Part shown: in pieces, positions 8,316 through 16,500 of the stretch
Position numbering within the stretch: position 1 is the stretch's first letter
How the letters are laid out: each line of letters begins with the position of its first letter
DNA from: Paracoccaceae bacterium
GTDB taxonomy: Bacteria; Pseudomonadota; Alphaproteobacteria; Rhodobacterales; Rhodobacteraceae
Direction of reading: 5' to 3'
Assembly: GCA_024742405.1 (NCBI GenBank)
Contig: JANSYP010000010.1
Coordinates: 50,721 to 114,720 of the forward strand
DNA length: 64,000 bases
The notes under the pieces: generated by a model
Seen by the model: only the letters and a program-made list of their open reading frames with translations
The model's database searches: none
What the model was told of the DNA's origin: nothing
Position numbers and translations under genes: made by a program

Positions 8316-9302
8316 ATGTCCAAGATGCTCACGATCTTCGGCGGCTCCGGCTTTGTCGGGCGCTACATCACGCGCCGCATGGCCAAGGCGGGTTGGCGCG
8401 TCCGCGTCGCGGTGCGGCGCCCGAACGAGGCGCTCTTCGTCAAGACCTATGGGGTCGTCGGCCAGGTGGAGCCTGTCTTCTGCAATATCCGCGACGACGC
8501 GTCGGTGGCCGCGGTGCTGACCGAGGCCGATGCCGTCGTCAATTGCGTGGGTATCCTCAACGAGACCGGCAAGAACCGGTTCGACAGCGTTCAGGGCGAA
8601 GGCGCGACCCGGATCGCCCGCCTCGCGTCCGAGGCCGGGATCACCTCCATGGTGCAGCTCTCGGCCATCGGGGCCGATACCGAGAGTGATAGCGATTACG
8701 CGCGGACAAAGGCGGAAGGCGAGGCCGGCGTTCTGCGCTACATGCCTGCTGCGATGATCCTGCGTCCCTCGATCATCTTCGGTCCCGAAGACCAGTTCTT
8801 CAACCGCTTCGCCGGCATGGCCCGTTCGGGCCCCGTGGTGCCGGTCGTCGGCGCCGAGACGAAATTCCAGCCTGTTTATGTCGATGACGTGGCCCAGGCG
8901 GCAGAGAAATACCTGCTCGGTCAGGCGCCCGGCGGTATCTACGAGCTTGGTGGGCCCGAAGTGAAGAGCTTCCGCGCGCTCATGGAGATGATGCTCCAGA
9001 TGATCCGCCGTCGCCGTATCGTCATGTCGGTGCCGATGTTCGCCGGACGGATAATGGGGACGGGCTTCGATCTGTTGCAGACCGTCAGCCTCGGGGTGAT
9101 CGAGAACAAGATGATCACTCGCGACCAGGTCAGAAACCTCGCGCGCGACAGTATCGTGGCGCCGGAGGCGCGCGGCTTTGCGGATCTCGGCATCACGCCC
9201 ACGGCGATGGAGGCCGTGCTGCCCGATTATCTCTGGCGGTTCCGGCCCGAGGGTCAGTACGCGACCCAGATCGACAGCGCTGAGAACCTCAAATCGGACT
9301 GA
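8316..9302 (+). CDS. NDUFA9-like NAD(P)-binding protein (atypical SDR, complex I associated family)
   Basis: An atypical short-chain dehydrogenase of 328 residues. The Rossmann motif 'IFGGSGFVGRYITRRM' opens the protein, and 'NCVGILNETGKNRFDSVQGEGA' and 'PSIIFGPEDQFFNRFA' are hallmarks of the NDUFA9 family. The canonical YxxxK of active SDRs is degenerate ('SDYARTKAEGE'). Mitochondrial NDUFA9 is an accessory subunit of respiratory complex I that binds NADPH; the alphaproteobacterial homologues are its presumed ancestors. A strong ribosome site (GGAGGG) precedes the ATG. It converges on uppP with 24 nt between the stops. Confidence 0.88.
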   Translation: MSKMLTIFGGSGFVGRYITRRMAKAGWRVRVAVRRPNEALFVKTYGVVGQVEPVFCNIRDDASVAAVLTEADAVVNCVGILNETGKNRFDSVQGEGATRIARLASEAGITSMVQLSAIGADTESDSDYARTKAEGEAGVLRYMPAAMILRPSIIFGPEDQFFNRFAGMARSGPVVPVVGAETKFQPVYVDDVAQAAEKYLLGQAPGGIYELGGPEVKSFRALMEMMLQMIRRRRIVMSVPMFAGRIMGTGFDLLQTVSLGVIENKMITRDQVRNLARDSIVAPEARGFADLGITPTAMEAVLPDYLWRFRPEGQYATQIDSAENLKSD

Positions 9303-9326
9303 GCCGGGCGCGAGCGTTGGTCTGGT

Positions 9327-10139
9327 CTACCAGCCGTAGCCGTAGGCCAGCACCAGCAGCACAACGCCCAGGACGACCCTGTAGATCACGTAAGGCGTGA
9401 AGCTCACCGACTTCAGCAGACGGAACATCAGCGCCAGTGCGGCCAGGGCCGACAGAAAGGCAAATCCGGCCGCGATGGCACCGTCTCGGGCCGCTTGCAT
9501 GTCGGCCTCGCCGATCACATCGACCGCGAGCAGGAGCCCCGCCATGGCAATCGTCGGGATCGACATCAGCATCGCCAGCCGGGCGCCGTCTTCGCGGCTG
9601 TAGCCCAGTCTGCGGGCCGCGGTGATCGTGATGCCCGACCGCGAGGTGCCGGGGATCAGTGCCAGCACCTGCCAGAGCCCCATGATGAGGGCATCCTTGA
9701 GCGTCCATTGCTCCGCTCGCCGGGACTCGGCCCCGGTCTGGTCGGCCCAGTAGAGCACCAGGCCGAAGCCCAGCATCGTCCAGCCGATAACCGCGGTGGA
9801 GCGCAGCGCCTCGTCGAATCCCGAGAGTTTCAGCGCACCGCCGGCGATGACCACCGGGACCGTTGCCACCAGCAGGCAGAGCGCCAGAAACCCACCGCGG
9901 CTGGTGACCTGGCCGCGCAGCAGCTCTCCGGTCCCGAAAAACGCCAGTTTCACGTCGCTCCAGAAGTAGATCACCACCGCGAAAAGCGTGCCGACATGGA
10001 CGGCCACATCAATGGCGAGTCCCTGGTCCTGTGTCCCGGTGAGGTTCGGAAACAGGATCAAATGCCCCGAAGACGAGATTGGGAGGAACTCGGTCACGCC
10101 CTGGATGACTGCGAGAAGGAAGAGATGAAAAAGAGGCAT
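9327..10139 (-). CDS. uppP: undecaprenyl-diphosphatase UppP (BacA)
   Basis: Integral membrane enzyme of 270 residues that dephosphorylates undecaprenyl diphosphate, regenerating the lipid carrier for peptidoglycan and for polymers such as the exopolysaccharide encoded later in this window. The two catalytic motifs are visible: 'EFLPISSSGHLIL' near the N-terminus and 'PGTSRSGITI' in the second half. Multiple hydrophobic helices and the length match the BacA family. It diverges from gltD across a 177-bp AT-richer intergenic region that must hold both promoters. Confidence 0.95.
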   Translation of the reverse strand: MPLFHLFLLAVIQGVTEFLPISSSGHLILFPNLTGTQDQGLAIDVAVHVGTLFAVVIYFWSDVKLAFFGTGELLRGQVTSRGGFLALCLLVATVPVVIAGGALKLSGFDEALRSTAVIGWTMLGFGLVLYWADQTGAESRRAEQWTLKDALIMGLWQVLALIPGTSRSGITITAARRLGYSREDGARLAMLMSIPTIAMAGLLLAVDVIGEADMQAARDGAIAAGFAFLSALAALALMFRLLKSVSFTPYVIYRVVLGVVLLVLAYGYGW

Positions 10140-10316
10140 TTATATGAGAACCAGATACTTGCTCATCACTATGTCAGCGAGCATGACTTAAAATACACAA
10201 AAAGCCACGGCGATGCAGAGATTATCGATTTTTCTCTCGCACATGGGTAACTCTTTCTGACTTTTCTTTTCGCCGACACTCTAGTATCTCCCACGCGTTG
10301 GCCTGGGAGGCGTACA
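10140..10316. promoter_or_regulatory. divergent uppP/gltD promoter region
   Basis: 177 bp between divergent starts, clearly richer in A+T than the flanking coding DNA. I could not fix individual -35/-10 elements or a protein-binding site. The ribosome site GGGAGG just before the gltD ATG is evident. Confidence 0.4.
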
Positions 10317-11771
10317 ATGTCGAAACAACCTATGCTTCAGTTTGTGTCCGTAGCACGGTACATGCCAGAGAAGCGTGCGCCTAATCTACGCAACCAGGAT
10401 TTTCAAGAGATCTATGCCGAGTATGCGGAGGAGAAGGCCGCGGAGCAGGCCGCGCGCTGTTCGCAATGCGGCGTGCCCTACTGCCAGTCCCACTGTCCGT
10501 TACACAACAATATTCCAGACTGGTTGCAGCTGACGGCCCAAGGACGGCTGCAGGAAGCCTATGAGCTTAGCCAGGAGACCAACACCTTCCCCGAAATCTG
10601 TGGCCGGATCTGTCCCCAGGACAGGCTTTGCGAAGGCAATTGCGTGATCGAGAAGTCGGGCCACGGCACCGTGACCATCGGGTCGGTGGAGAAATACATC
10701 ACCGACACGGCGTGGGAAAAAGGCTGGGTCAAGCCGATCTCCCCTGCGCGGGAACGCCCCGAGAGCGTCGGCATCATCGGCGCGGGGCCCGGCGGGCTGG
10801 CCGCGGCGGACGTTCTGCGGCGCGCGGGTGTGCAGGTCACGATCTATGACCGCTACGACCGCGCCGGCGGGCTGATGACCTACGGCATTCCCGGCTTCAA
10901 GCTGGAAAAGCCCATCGTGATGCGGCGCAACGAACAGCTCGAGCAGGGCGGTGTGTCCTTCCGGCTGAACTGTGAGGTCGGGCAGGATATCGGGTTCGAG
11001 GACATCCGCGCGGCCCATGATGCGGTCCTGATTGCCACCGGGGTCTATCGGTCGCGCAATCTGGAAGCGCCCGGCGTGGGGGTGTCCGGCATCGTCAAGG
11101 CCCTTGATTTCCTGACTGCGTCGAACCGCAAGAGCTTTGGCGACGATGTGCCGGAGTTTGACAGCGGCACGCTGGATGCCGAGGGCAAGAAGGTGGTCGT
11201 GATCGGCGGCGGTGACACGGCGATGGACTGCGTGCGGACCGCCGTGCGGCAGGGGGCCACGAGTGTCAAATGTCTCTATCGCCGGGACCGTGCGAACATG
11301 CCGGGCAGCCAGCGCGAGACGCAGAATGCCGAGGAAGAAGGCGTGGAGTTCGTCTGGCTGACCGCGCCGCGCGGGTTCACGGGCGATCCGGTCAGCGGCG
11401 TGATGGTCCAGCGGATGCGGCTCGGGGCGCCGGATGCGACCGGCCGCCAGGTGCCGGAGCTGATCGAGGGCGCGGACTATGTCGAGGAAGCCGATCTGGT
11501 GATCCAGGCGCTCGGCTTCGAGCCGGAAGATCTGCCGCGGCTCTGGGATCAGCCGGGCCTCGAGGTCACCCGCTGGGGCACCGTGAAGGCCGATTTCCGC
11601 ACCCACGCCACGAGCATCGACGGTGTCTATGCGGTGGGCGATATCGTGCGCGGGGCGAGCCTCGTGGTCTGGGCGATCCGCGACGGGCGCGAGGCGGCCG
11701 ACGCGATGCTGGAGCGGTTCGCGGCCCGCGCGGACTCGGGGGCTGCGGCCGCATCGGTCGCGGCGGAATAG
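10317..11771 (+). CDS. gltD: glutamate synthase [NADPH] small subunit
   Basis: FAD- and Fe-S-containing beta subunit of GOGAT. It takes electrons from NADPH and passes them to GltB for conversion of glutamine plus 2-oxoglutarate to two glutamates. The N-terminal cysteine clusters are intact ('CSQCGVPYCQSHCPLHNNIPDW' region near residue 47 and 'ICGRICPQDRLCEGNC' near 97). They are followed by two Rossmann nucleotide motifs, 'IIGAGPGGLAAADVL' for FAD and 'VIGGGDTAMDCVRTA' for NADPH. Length of 484 residues is typical. In many alphaproteobacteria gltD lies next to gltB; here three GFA-domain genes intervene, all on the same strand. Confidence 0.95.
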   Translation: MSKQPMLQFVSVARYMPEKRAPNLRNQDFQEIYAEYAEEKAAEQAARCSQCGVPYCQSHCPLHNNIPDWLQLTAQGRLQEAYELSQETNTFPEICGRICPQDRLCEGNCVIEKSGHGTVTIGSVEKYITDTAWEKGWVKPISPARERPESVGIIGAGPGGLAAADVLRRAGVQVTIYDRYDRAGGLMTYGIPGFKLEKPIVMRRNEQLEQGGVSFRLNCEVGQDIGFEDIRAAHDAVLIATGVYRSRNLEAPGVGVSGIVKALDFLTASNRKSFGDDVPEFDSGTLDAEGKKVVVIGGGDTAMDCVRTAVRQGATSVKCLYRRDRANMPGSQRETQNAEEEGVEFVWLTAPRGFTGDPVSGVMVQRMRLGAPDATGRQVPELIEGADYVEEADLVIQALGFEPEDLPRLWDQPGLEVTRWGTVKADFRTHATSIDGVYAVGDIVRGASLVVWAIRDGREAADAMLERFAARADSGAAAASVAAE

Positions 11772-12159
11772 AGCAGCGTAAGGGTCCGGTCATGTTTGTA
11801 CGAAACGTCCAAACTGTCTTTTTGTACATGTGTGTTCGCGGTTTGATCGCGCCACGGACGGGTGGCGCGGGCATTGCGGCGGCAGCGCCTGTGTTAACGG
11901 ACAGGTCATATTCCGGGGCAGAGGCACTGACCTAAATTCCGGGGGCGCCGCGTCGGGCCGGGCGCCGGTGGACGCGACCCGCCCGCGGCGCGAGGCCAGG
12001 GGCGGGATCTGTGGCAGCGGCCCTGCGCGGTGAGGGCCGGATGAAATTCGAAAGGGCGGATCCCGGCGGGCCGGACCGCATGGTGGTGGCGGACGCATCG
12101 GGGGTGCGGGCCTGGACGGAGATGCCGGCAGAGACACCGGTAAAGACACGGAGGCGGCG
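11772..12159. other. 388-bp gltD-GFA intergenic region
   Basis: No convincing gene. The left end carries an imperfect inverted repeat annotated separately. A 48-codon frame starting ATG 12041 has a plausible ribosome site (GAGGG) and overlaps the GFA start, but the predicted peptide is low in complexity and matches nothing I know. It could be a leader peptide or chance in GC-rich DNA. Confidence 0.4.
11794..11814. promoter_or_regulatory. inverted repeat resembling a TetR-family operator
   Basis: Arms GTTTGTACG and CGTCCAAAC, 8 of 9 positions paired, are separated by AAA. This layout is typical of TetR/AcrR-type operators. A second TTTTGTACATG follows about 15 nt downstream, so the region may contain overlapping sites. 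No TetR-type gene is encoded in the window. Confidence 0.45.
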
Positions 12160-12615
12160 ATGGCTGAGGATGACGACAAGAGACTGACCGGAGGCTGCCT
12201 GTGCGGCGCAGTACGCTATCGGCTGGCCGAGGTGCCCGAGAAGTACGGTGCCTGCCATTGCGCGATGTGCCGCAAGTTCTCGGGCGGGATCGAGCTGGGG
12301 CTCGAAGTGCCGCCGGGGGGCGTGACCTGGGAGGACAAGACCCATCTGAAGGTCTACAAATCCTCCGAGTGGGCCGAACGCGGCTTCTGCGACGTCTGCG
12401 GGTCGAGCCTCTTTTGGAAGCTGACGGCGCCGGGGCCGATGCAGGGGCTGCTGAGCCTCAGCGCCGGGTCGCTCGACACGATGGAGGGCCTCGAGTTCGT
12501 CAACGAGGTCTATATCGACGCCAAACCCGCGAGCTATGCCTTTGCCGGGGAGCGCACGCGGATGACCGAGGCCGAGGTGATGGCGATGGTTGCCAAGATG
12601 GAAAACCCGGAGTGA
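12160..12615 (+). CDS. GFA (CENP-V/glutathione-dependent formaldehyde-activating fold) family protein 1
   Basis: A 151-residue zinc-binding protein of the GFA family. The ligand pattern is complete: 'GGCLCGAVRY' (CxC) near residue 13, 'ACHCAMCRKFSGG' near 38 and 'FCDVCGSSLFW' near 85. The fold was first described for glutathione-dependent formaldehyde-activating enzyme (Gfa), but most members have no proven activity, so no reaction is assigned. ATG 12160 has GGAGG 6 nt upstream. It is the first of three tandem, divergent paralogues inserted between gltD and gltB. Overlap with the next gene at GTGA suggests coupling. Confidence 0.9.
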   Translation: MAEDDDKRLTGGCLCGAVRYRLAEVPEKYGACHCAMCRKFSGGIELGLEVPPGGVTWEDKTHLKVYKSSEWAERGFCDVCGSSLFWKLTAPGPMQGLLSLSAGSLDTMEGLEFVNEVYIDAKPASYAFAGERTRMTEAEVMAMVAKMENPE

Positions 12616-13091
12616 GCGAGGCGCCGGACATGTCCTGGCTTGATGTCTATCGGCGTTCGGATGCGCTGGAGGGGCATTGCCTCTGCGGGGCGGTGACGAT
12701 CCGCGTGTCGGGCGATCATGTCGGCGCGGTGGGCATCTGCCATTGCCGCCTCTGCCAGCGCTGGAACGGCACGGTCTGGGGCGCGTTTGAAGCGGCGCCC
12801 GAGGCCGTGGAGGTCACGGGCGAGGTTACGGCATACGCCTCCACTCCGTTCTCCGAAGGGGCGTTCTGTCCGCGCTGCGGCACGCATCTGTGGCTGCGGG
12901 ACACCGACGATCCGCACGCGCGCTATGAGCTGATGCCGGGCCTGTTCGACGGGGCGACGGCGTTTCCGCTGATCTCGGAGATCTACACCGACCGCGCCCC
13001 GGCCTATGCGCCGCTGACGGGCGATCACCGGCGCAAGACCCGCGCCGAATATGAGACGAAGAACCGCCATATCGAGGGGGATCTGCCGTGA
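12612..13091 (+). CDS. GFA family protein 2
   Basis: Second GFA-domain protein, about 159 residues from GTG 12612, which overlaps the previous stop (GTGA); ATG 12630 is an alternative. The metal motifs are 'GHCLCGAVTI', 'GICHCRLCQRWNGT' and 'FCPRCGTHLWLR'. Its sequence is clearly different from its neighbours apart from the motifs, so the array is an old duplication or independent recruitment, not a recent tandem copy. The C-terminus carries a basic, charged tail ('HRRKTRAEYETKNRH'). Function unknown; cytosolic by the lack of any signal peptide. Confidence 0.88.
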   Translation: MSEAPDMSWLDVYRRSDALEGHCLCGAVTIRVSGDHVGAVGICHCRLCQRWNGTVWGAFEAAPEAVEVTGEVTAYASTPFSEGAFCPRCGTHLWLRDTDDPHARYELMPGLFDGATAFPLISEIYTDRAPAYAPLTGDHRRKTRAEYETKNRHIEGDLP

Positions 13092-13149
13092 CCTCACATC
13101 CGTTGAGTTTGACCGGGCCGCGGCGGGCCAAGGCCGGGATGATGGCAGA

Positions 13150-13590
13150 ATGAGCGGCGCAGAGCGACGGTCCGGCCAGTGCCTGTGCGGCGCTGTGCGG
13201 GTTTCGGCCGAGGTCACCGGACCTGGCATCCAGGCCTGTCATTGCCACGATTGCCAGCGCTGGACCGGGGGCGGACCCTTCCTCGTCGTTGGCGTGCGCG
13301 ATGTGGTCGTCACCGGCGCGGAACGGGTCGCGGACTATCGCCACAGCAGCTGGGGCGAACGCGGCAGCTGCGCCACCTGCGGCAGCCCGGTTTACTGGCG
13401 CCTGCAGGGGGGCGAGATCGAAGGCCTGGCCATTGGGCTCTTTGAGGATCAGACCGGCTGGCATGTCACATCAGAGATTTTCGTGGATCACAGGCCCGGG
13501 TGGCTGCCCCCCTGGCCGGGAGCCATGCAAGCCACCGAAGCGGAACAAATCGCCAAGTTCGACGCGGCGCTGCAAGGAGAAACGCAATGA
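13150..13590 (+). CDS. GFA family protein 3
   Basis: Third GFA-domain protein, 146 residues from ATG 13150. Motifs: 'GQCLCGAVRV', 'ACHCHDCQRWTGGGP' and 'SCATCGSPVYWRL'. The upstream ribosome site is weak and an in-frame earlier start cannot be excluded. The stop codon overlaps the start of gltB (ATGA), so this gene is translationally linked to the large glutamate synthase subunit. That is the best sign that the GFA cluster is transcribed with the glt genes. Confidence 0.87.
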   Translation: MSGAERRSGQCLCGAVRVSAEVTGPGIQACHCHDCQRWTGGGPFLVVGVRDVVVTGAERVADYRHSSWGERGSCATCGSPVYWRLQGGEIEGLAIGLFEDQTGWHVTSEIFVDHRPGWLPPWPGAMQATEAEQIAKFDAALQGETQ

Positions 13591-16500
13591 CCAAATTCGA
13601 TGACGCTCGGGACGTAGCCTGGGTCGCCGAAGAAGAGGCCAAGCGCGCCGAACTGGCCGAACGCGGCATGTATCTGCCCGAGAGTGAGCGGGACAATTGC
13701 GGGGTCGGCCTTGTCGTAAACATCGACGGCACGCCGTCGCGGCAGGTCGTGGAGGCGGGGATCACGGCGCTCAAGGCGATCTGGCACCGCGGGGCGGTCG
13801 ATGCGGACGGCAAGACCGGCGACGGGGCGGGCATCCATGTCCAGATCCCGGTGCCGTTCTTTTATGACCAGATCCGGCGCACCGGCCATGAGCCCGCGCC
13901 CGGACAGCTCATGGCCGTGGGGCAGGTGTTCCTGCCGCGCACCGATTTCGGCGCCCAGGAGACCTGCCGGACCATCGTGGAGACCGAGGTCCTGCGCATG
14001 GGCTATTACATCTATGGCTGGCGCCATGTGCCGGTGAATATCGATGTGCTGGGCGAGAAGGCCAACGCGACACGCCCCGAGATCGAGCAGATCATCATCG
14101 CCAATTCAAAGGGCTCCGACGAGGAGACGTTCGAGCGCGAGCTCTATGTCATCCGCCGCCGGATCGAGAAGGCAGCGGCCGAGGCGGCGGTGGCGGGCCT
14201 CTATATCGCGTCGCTGTCCTGCCGGTCGATCATCTACAAGGGCATGATGCTGGCCGAACAGGTGGCGGAGTTCTATCCCGACCTGCTGGACGAGCGGTTC
14301 GAGAGCGCATTCGCGATTTATCACCAGCGCTATTCCACCAACACCTTCCCGCAATGGTGGCTGGCCCAGCCGTTCCGGATGCTGGCCCATAACGGCGAGA
14401 TCAACACGCTCAAGGGCAATATCAACTGGATGAAGAGCCACGAGATCCGCATGGCCCACGGGGCGTTCGGGGATCTGGCCGAGGATATCAAGCCGATCAT
14501 CCCGAGCGGGTCGTCGGACAGTGCGGCGCTGGATTCCGTGTTCGAGGTTCTGGTGCGGGCGGGGCGCAATGCGCCGATGGCCAAGACGATGCTGGTGCCC
14601 GAGAGCTGGTCCAAGCAGGCGCAAGAGCTGCCCGGCGCCTGGCGCGACATGTATTCCTACTGCAATTCGGTGATGGAGCCCTGGGACGGGCCGGCGGCGC
14701 TGGCGATGACCGACGGGCGCTGGGTCTGCGGCGGGCTCGACCGGAACGGCCTGCGGCCGATGCGCTATGTGGTGACGGGCGACGGGCTGCTGATCGCAGG
14801 CTCCGAGGTCGGCATGGTGCCCACCGACGAGGACAGCGTCGTCGAGAAGGGCGCACTGGGGCCCGGGCAAATGATCGCCGTCGATATGACGGACGGGGTG
14901 CTCTACCACGACGCGGTGATCAAGGATCAGCTCGCGGCCAGCCAGCCCTTCGGCGAGTGGGTCGAGAAGATCAACGACATGGAAGTGGCGCTGTCGGGGG
15001 TGACCGAGACGGCGCTCTACGAGGGCGCGGAGCTGCGCCACCGCCAAATCGCGGCGGGCTACACGATGGAAGAGCTCGAACAGGTGCTGGCACCCATGGC
15101 CGAGGACGGCAAGGAGCTGATCGCGTCCATGGGCGACGACACGCCCTCGGCCGTTTTGAGCGAGAAATACCGCCCGCTCAGCCATTTCTTCCGGCAGAAT
15201 TTCAGCCAGGTGACGAACCCGCCGATCGACAGTCTGCGCGAGTTCCGGGTGATGAGCCTGAAGACGCGGTTCGGCAACCTCAAGAACGTGCTGAACGAGG
15301 ACAGCAGCCAGACCGAGATCGTCACGCTCGACAGCCCGTTTGTCGGCAACAGCCAGTTCGCCAAGCTGCGCGCGGCGTTCGACAGCCCGACGGTGGAGAT
15401 CGACTGCAGTTTCGAGGCCGAAGGCGGTCCGGACAGCCTGCGCGACGGGTTGGCCCGGATCCGGTCGGAGGCCGAGGATGCGGTGCGCTCGGGCGCGGGG
15501 CATCTCATCCTGACCGATCAGCATCAGGGCGAGGACCGGGTGCCGATGCCGATGATCCTGGCCACCAGCGCGGTCCACAGCTGGCTCACGCGCAAGGGGC
15601 TGCGGACCTTCTGTTCGATCAATGTGCGCTCGGCGGAATGTATCGACCCGCACTACTTCGCCGTGCTGATCGGCGCGGGGGCGACGGTGGTCAACGCCTA
15701 CCTGGCCGAGGACAGTCTGGCCGACCGGATCAACCGCGGGCTGCTCGACTGCTCGCTGACCGAGGCCGTCGCGCGGTATCGCAAGGCGATCGATGCGGGG
15801 CTGCTGAAGATCATGTCCAAGATGGGCATCAGCGTGATCAGCTCCTACCGCGGGGGTCTGAATTTCGAGGCCGTGGGGCTCAGCCGCGCGATGTGTGCGG
15901 AGTATTTCCCCGGCATGCCGAGCCGGATCTCGGGCATCGGGGTCTCGGGCATCCAGCGCAAGCTGGAGCAGGTCCATGCCAAGGGCTGGCGCGGCGGGTC
16001 CGACGTGCTGCCCATCGGCGGGTTCTACAAGGCGCGCCGGTCGGGCGAGACCCACGCCTGGGAAGCGACCTCCATGCATATGCTGCAGGAGGCCTGCGCG
16101 CGGTCGAGCTTTGATCTGTGGAAGCAGTACAGCGCCAAGATGCGGAGCAATCCGCCGATCCATCTGCGGGACCTTCTGGACATCAAGCATATGGGCACGC
16201 CGGTGCCGCTGGAGGAGGTGGAGAGCATCACCTCGATCCGGAAGCGGTTCGTGACACCGGGGATGTCGCTGGGTGCGCTGAGCCCTGAGGCCCACAAGAC
16301 GCTGAACGTGGCGATGAACCGGATCGGGGCGAAGTCGGATTCGGGCGAGGGCGGCGAGGATCCGGCGCATTTCGTGCCCGAGCCCAACGGCGACAACCCG
16401 TCGGCCAAGATCAAGCAGGTGGCGTCCGGCCGGTTCGGTGTGACCGCCGAATATCTCAACCATTGCGAGGAGCTGGAGATCAAGGTCGCCCAGGGTGCCA

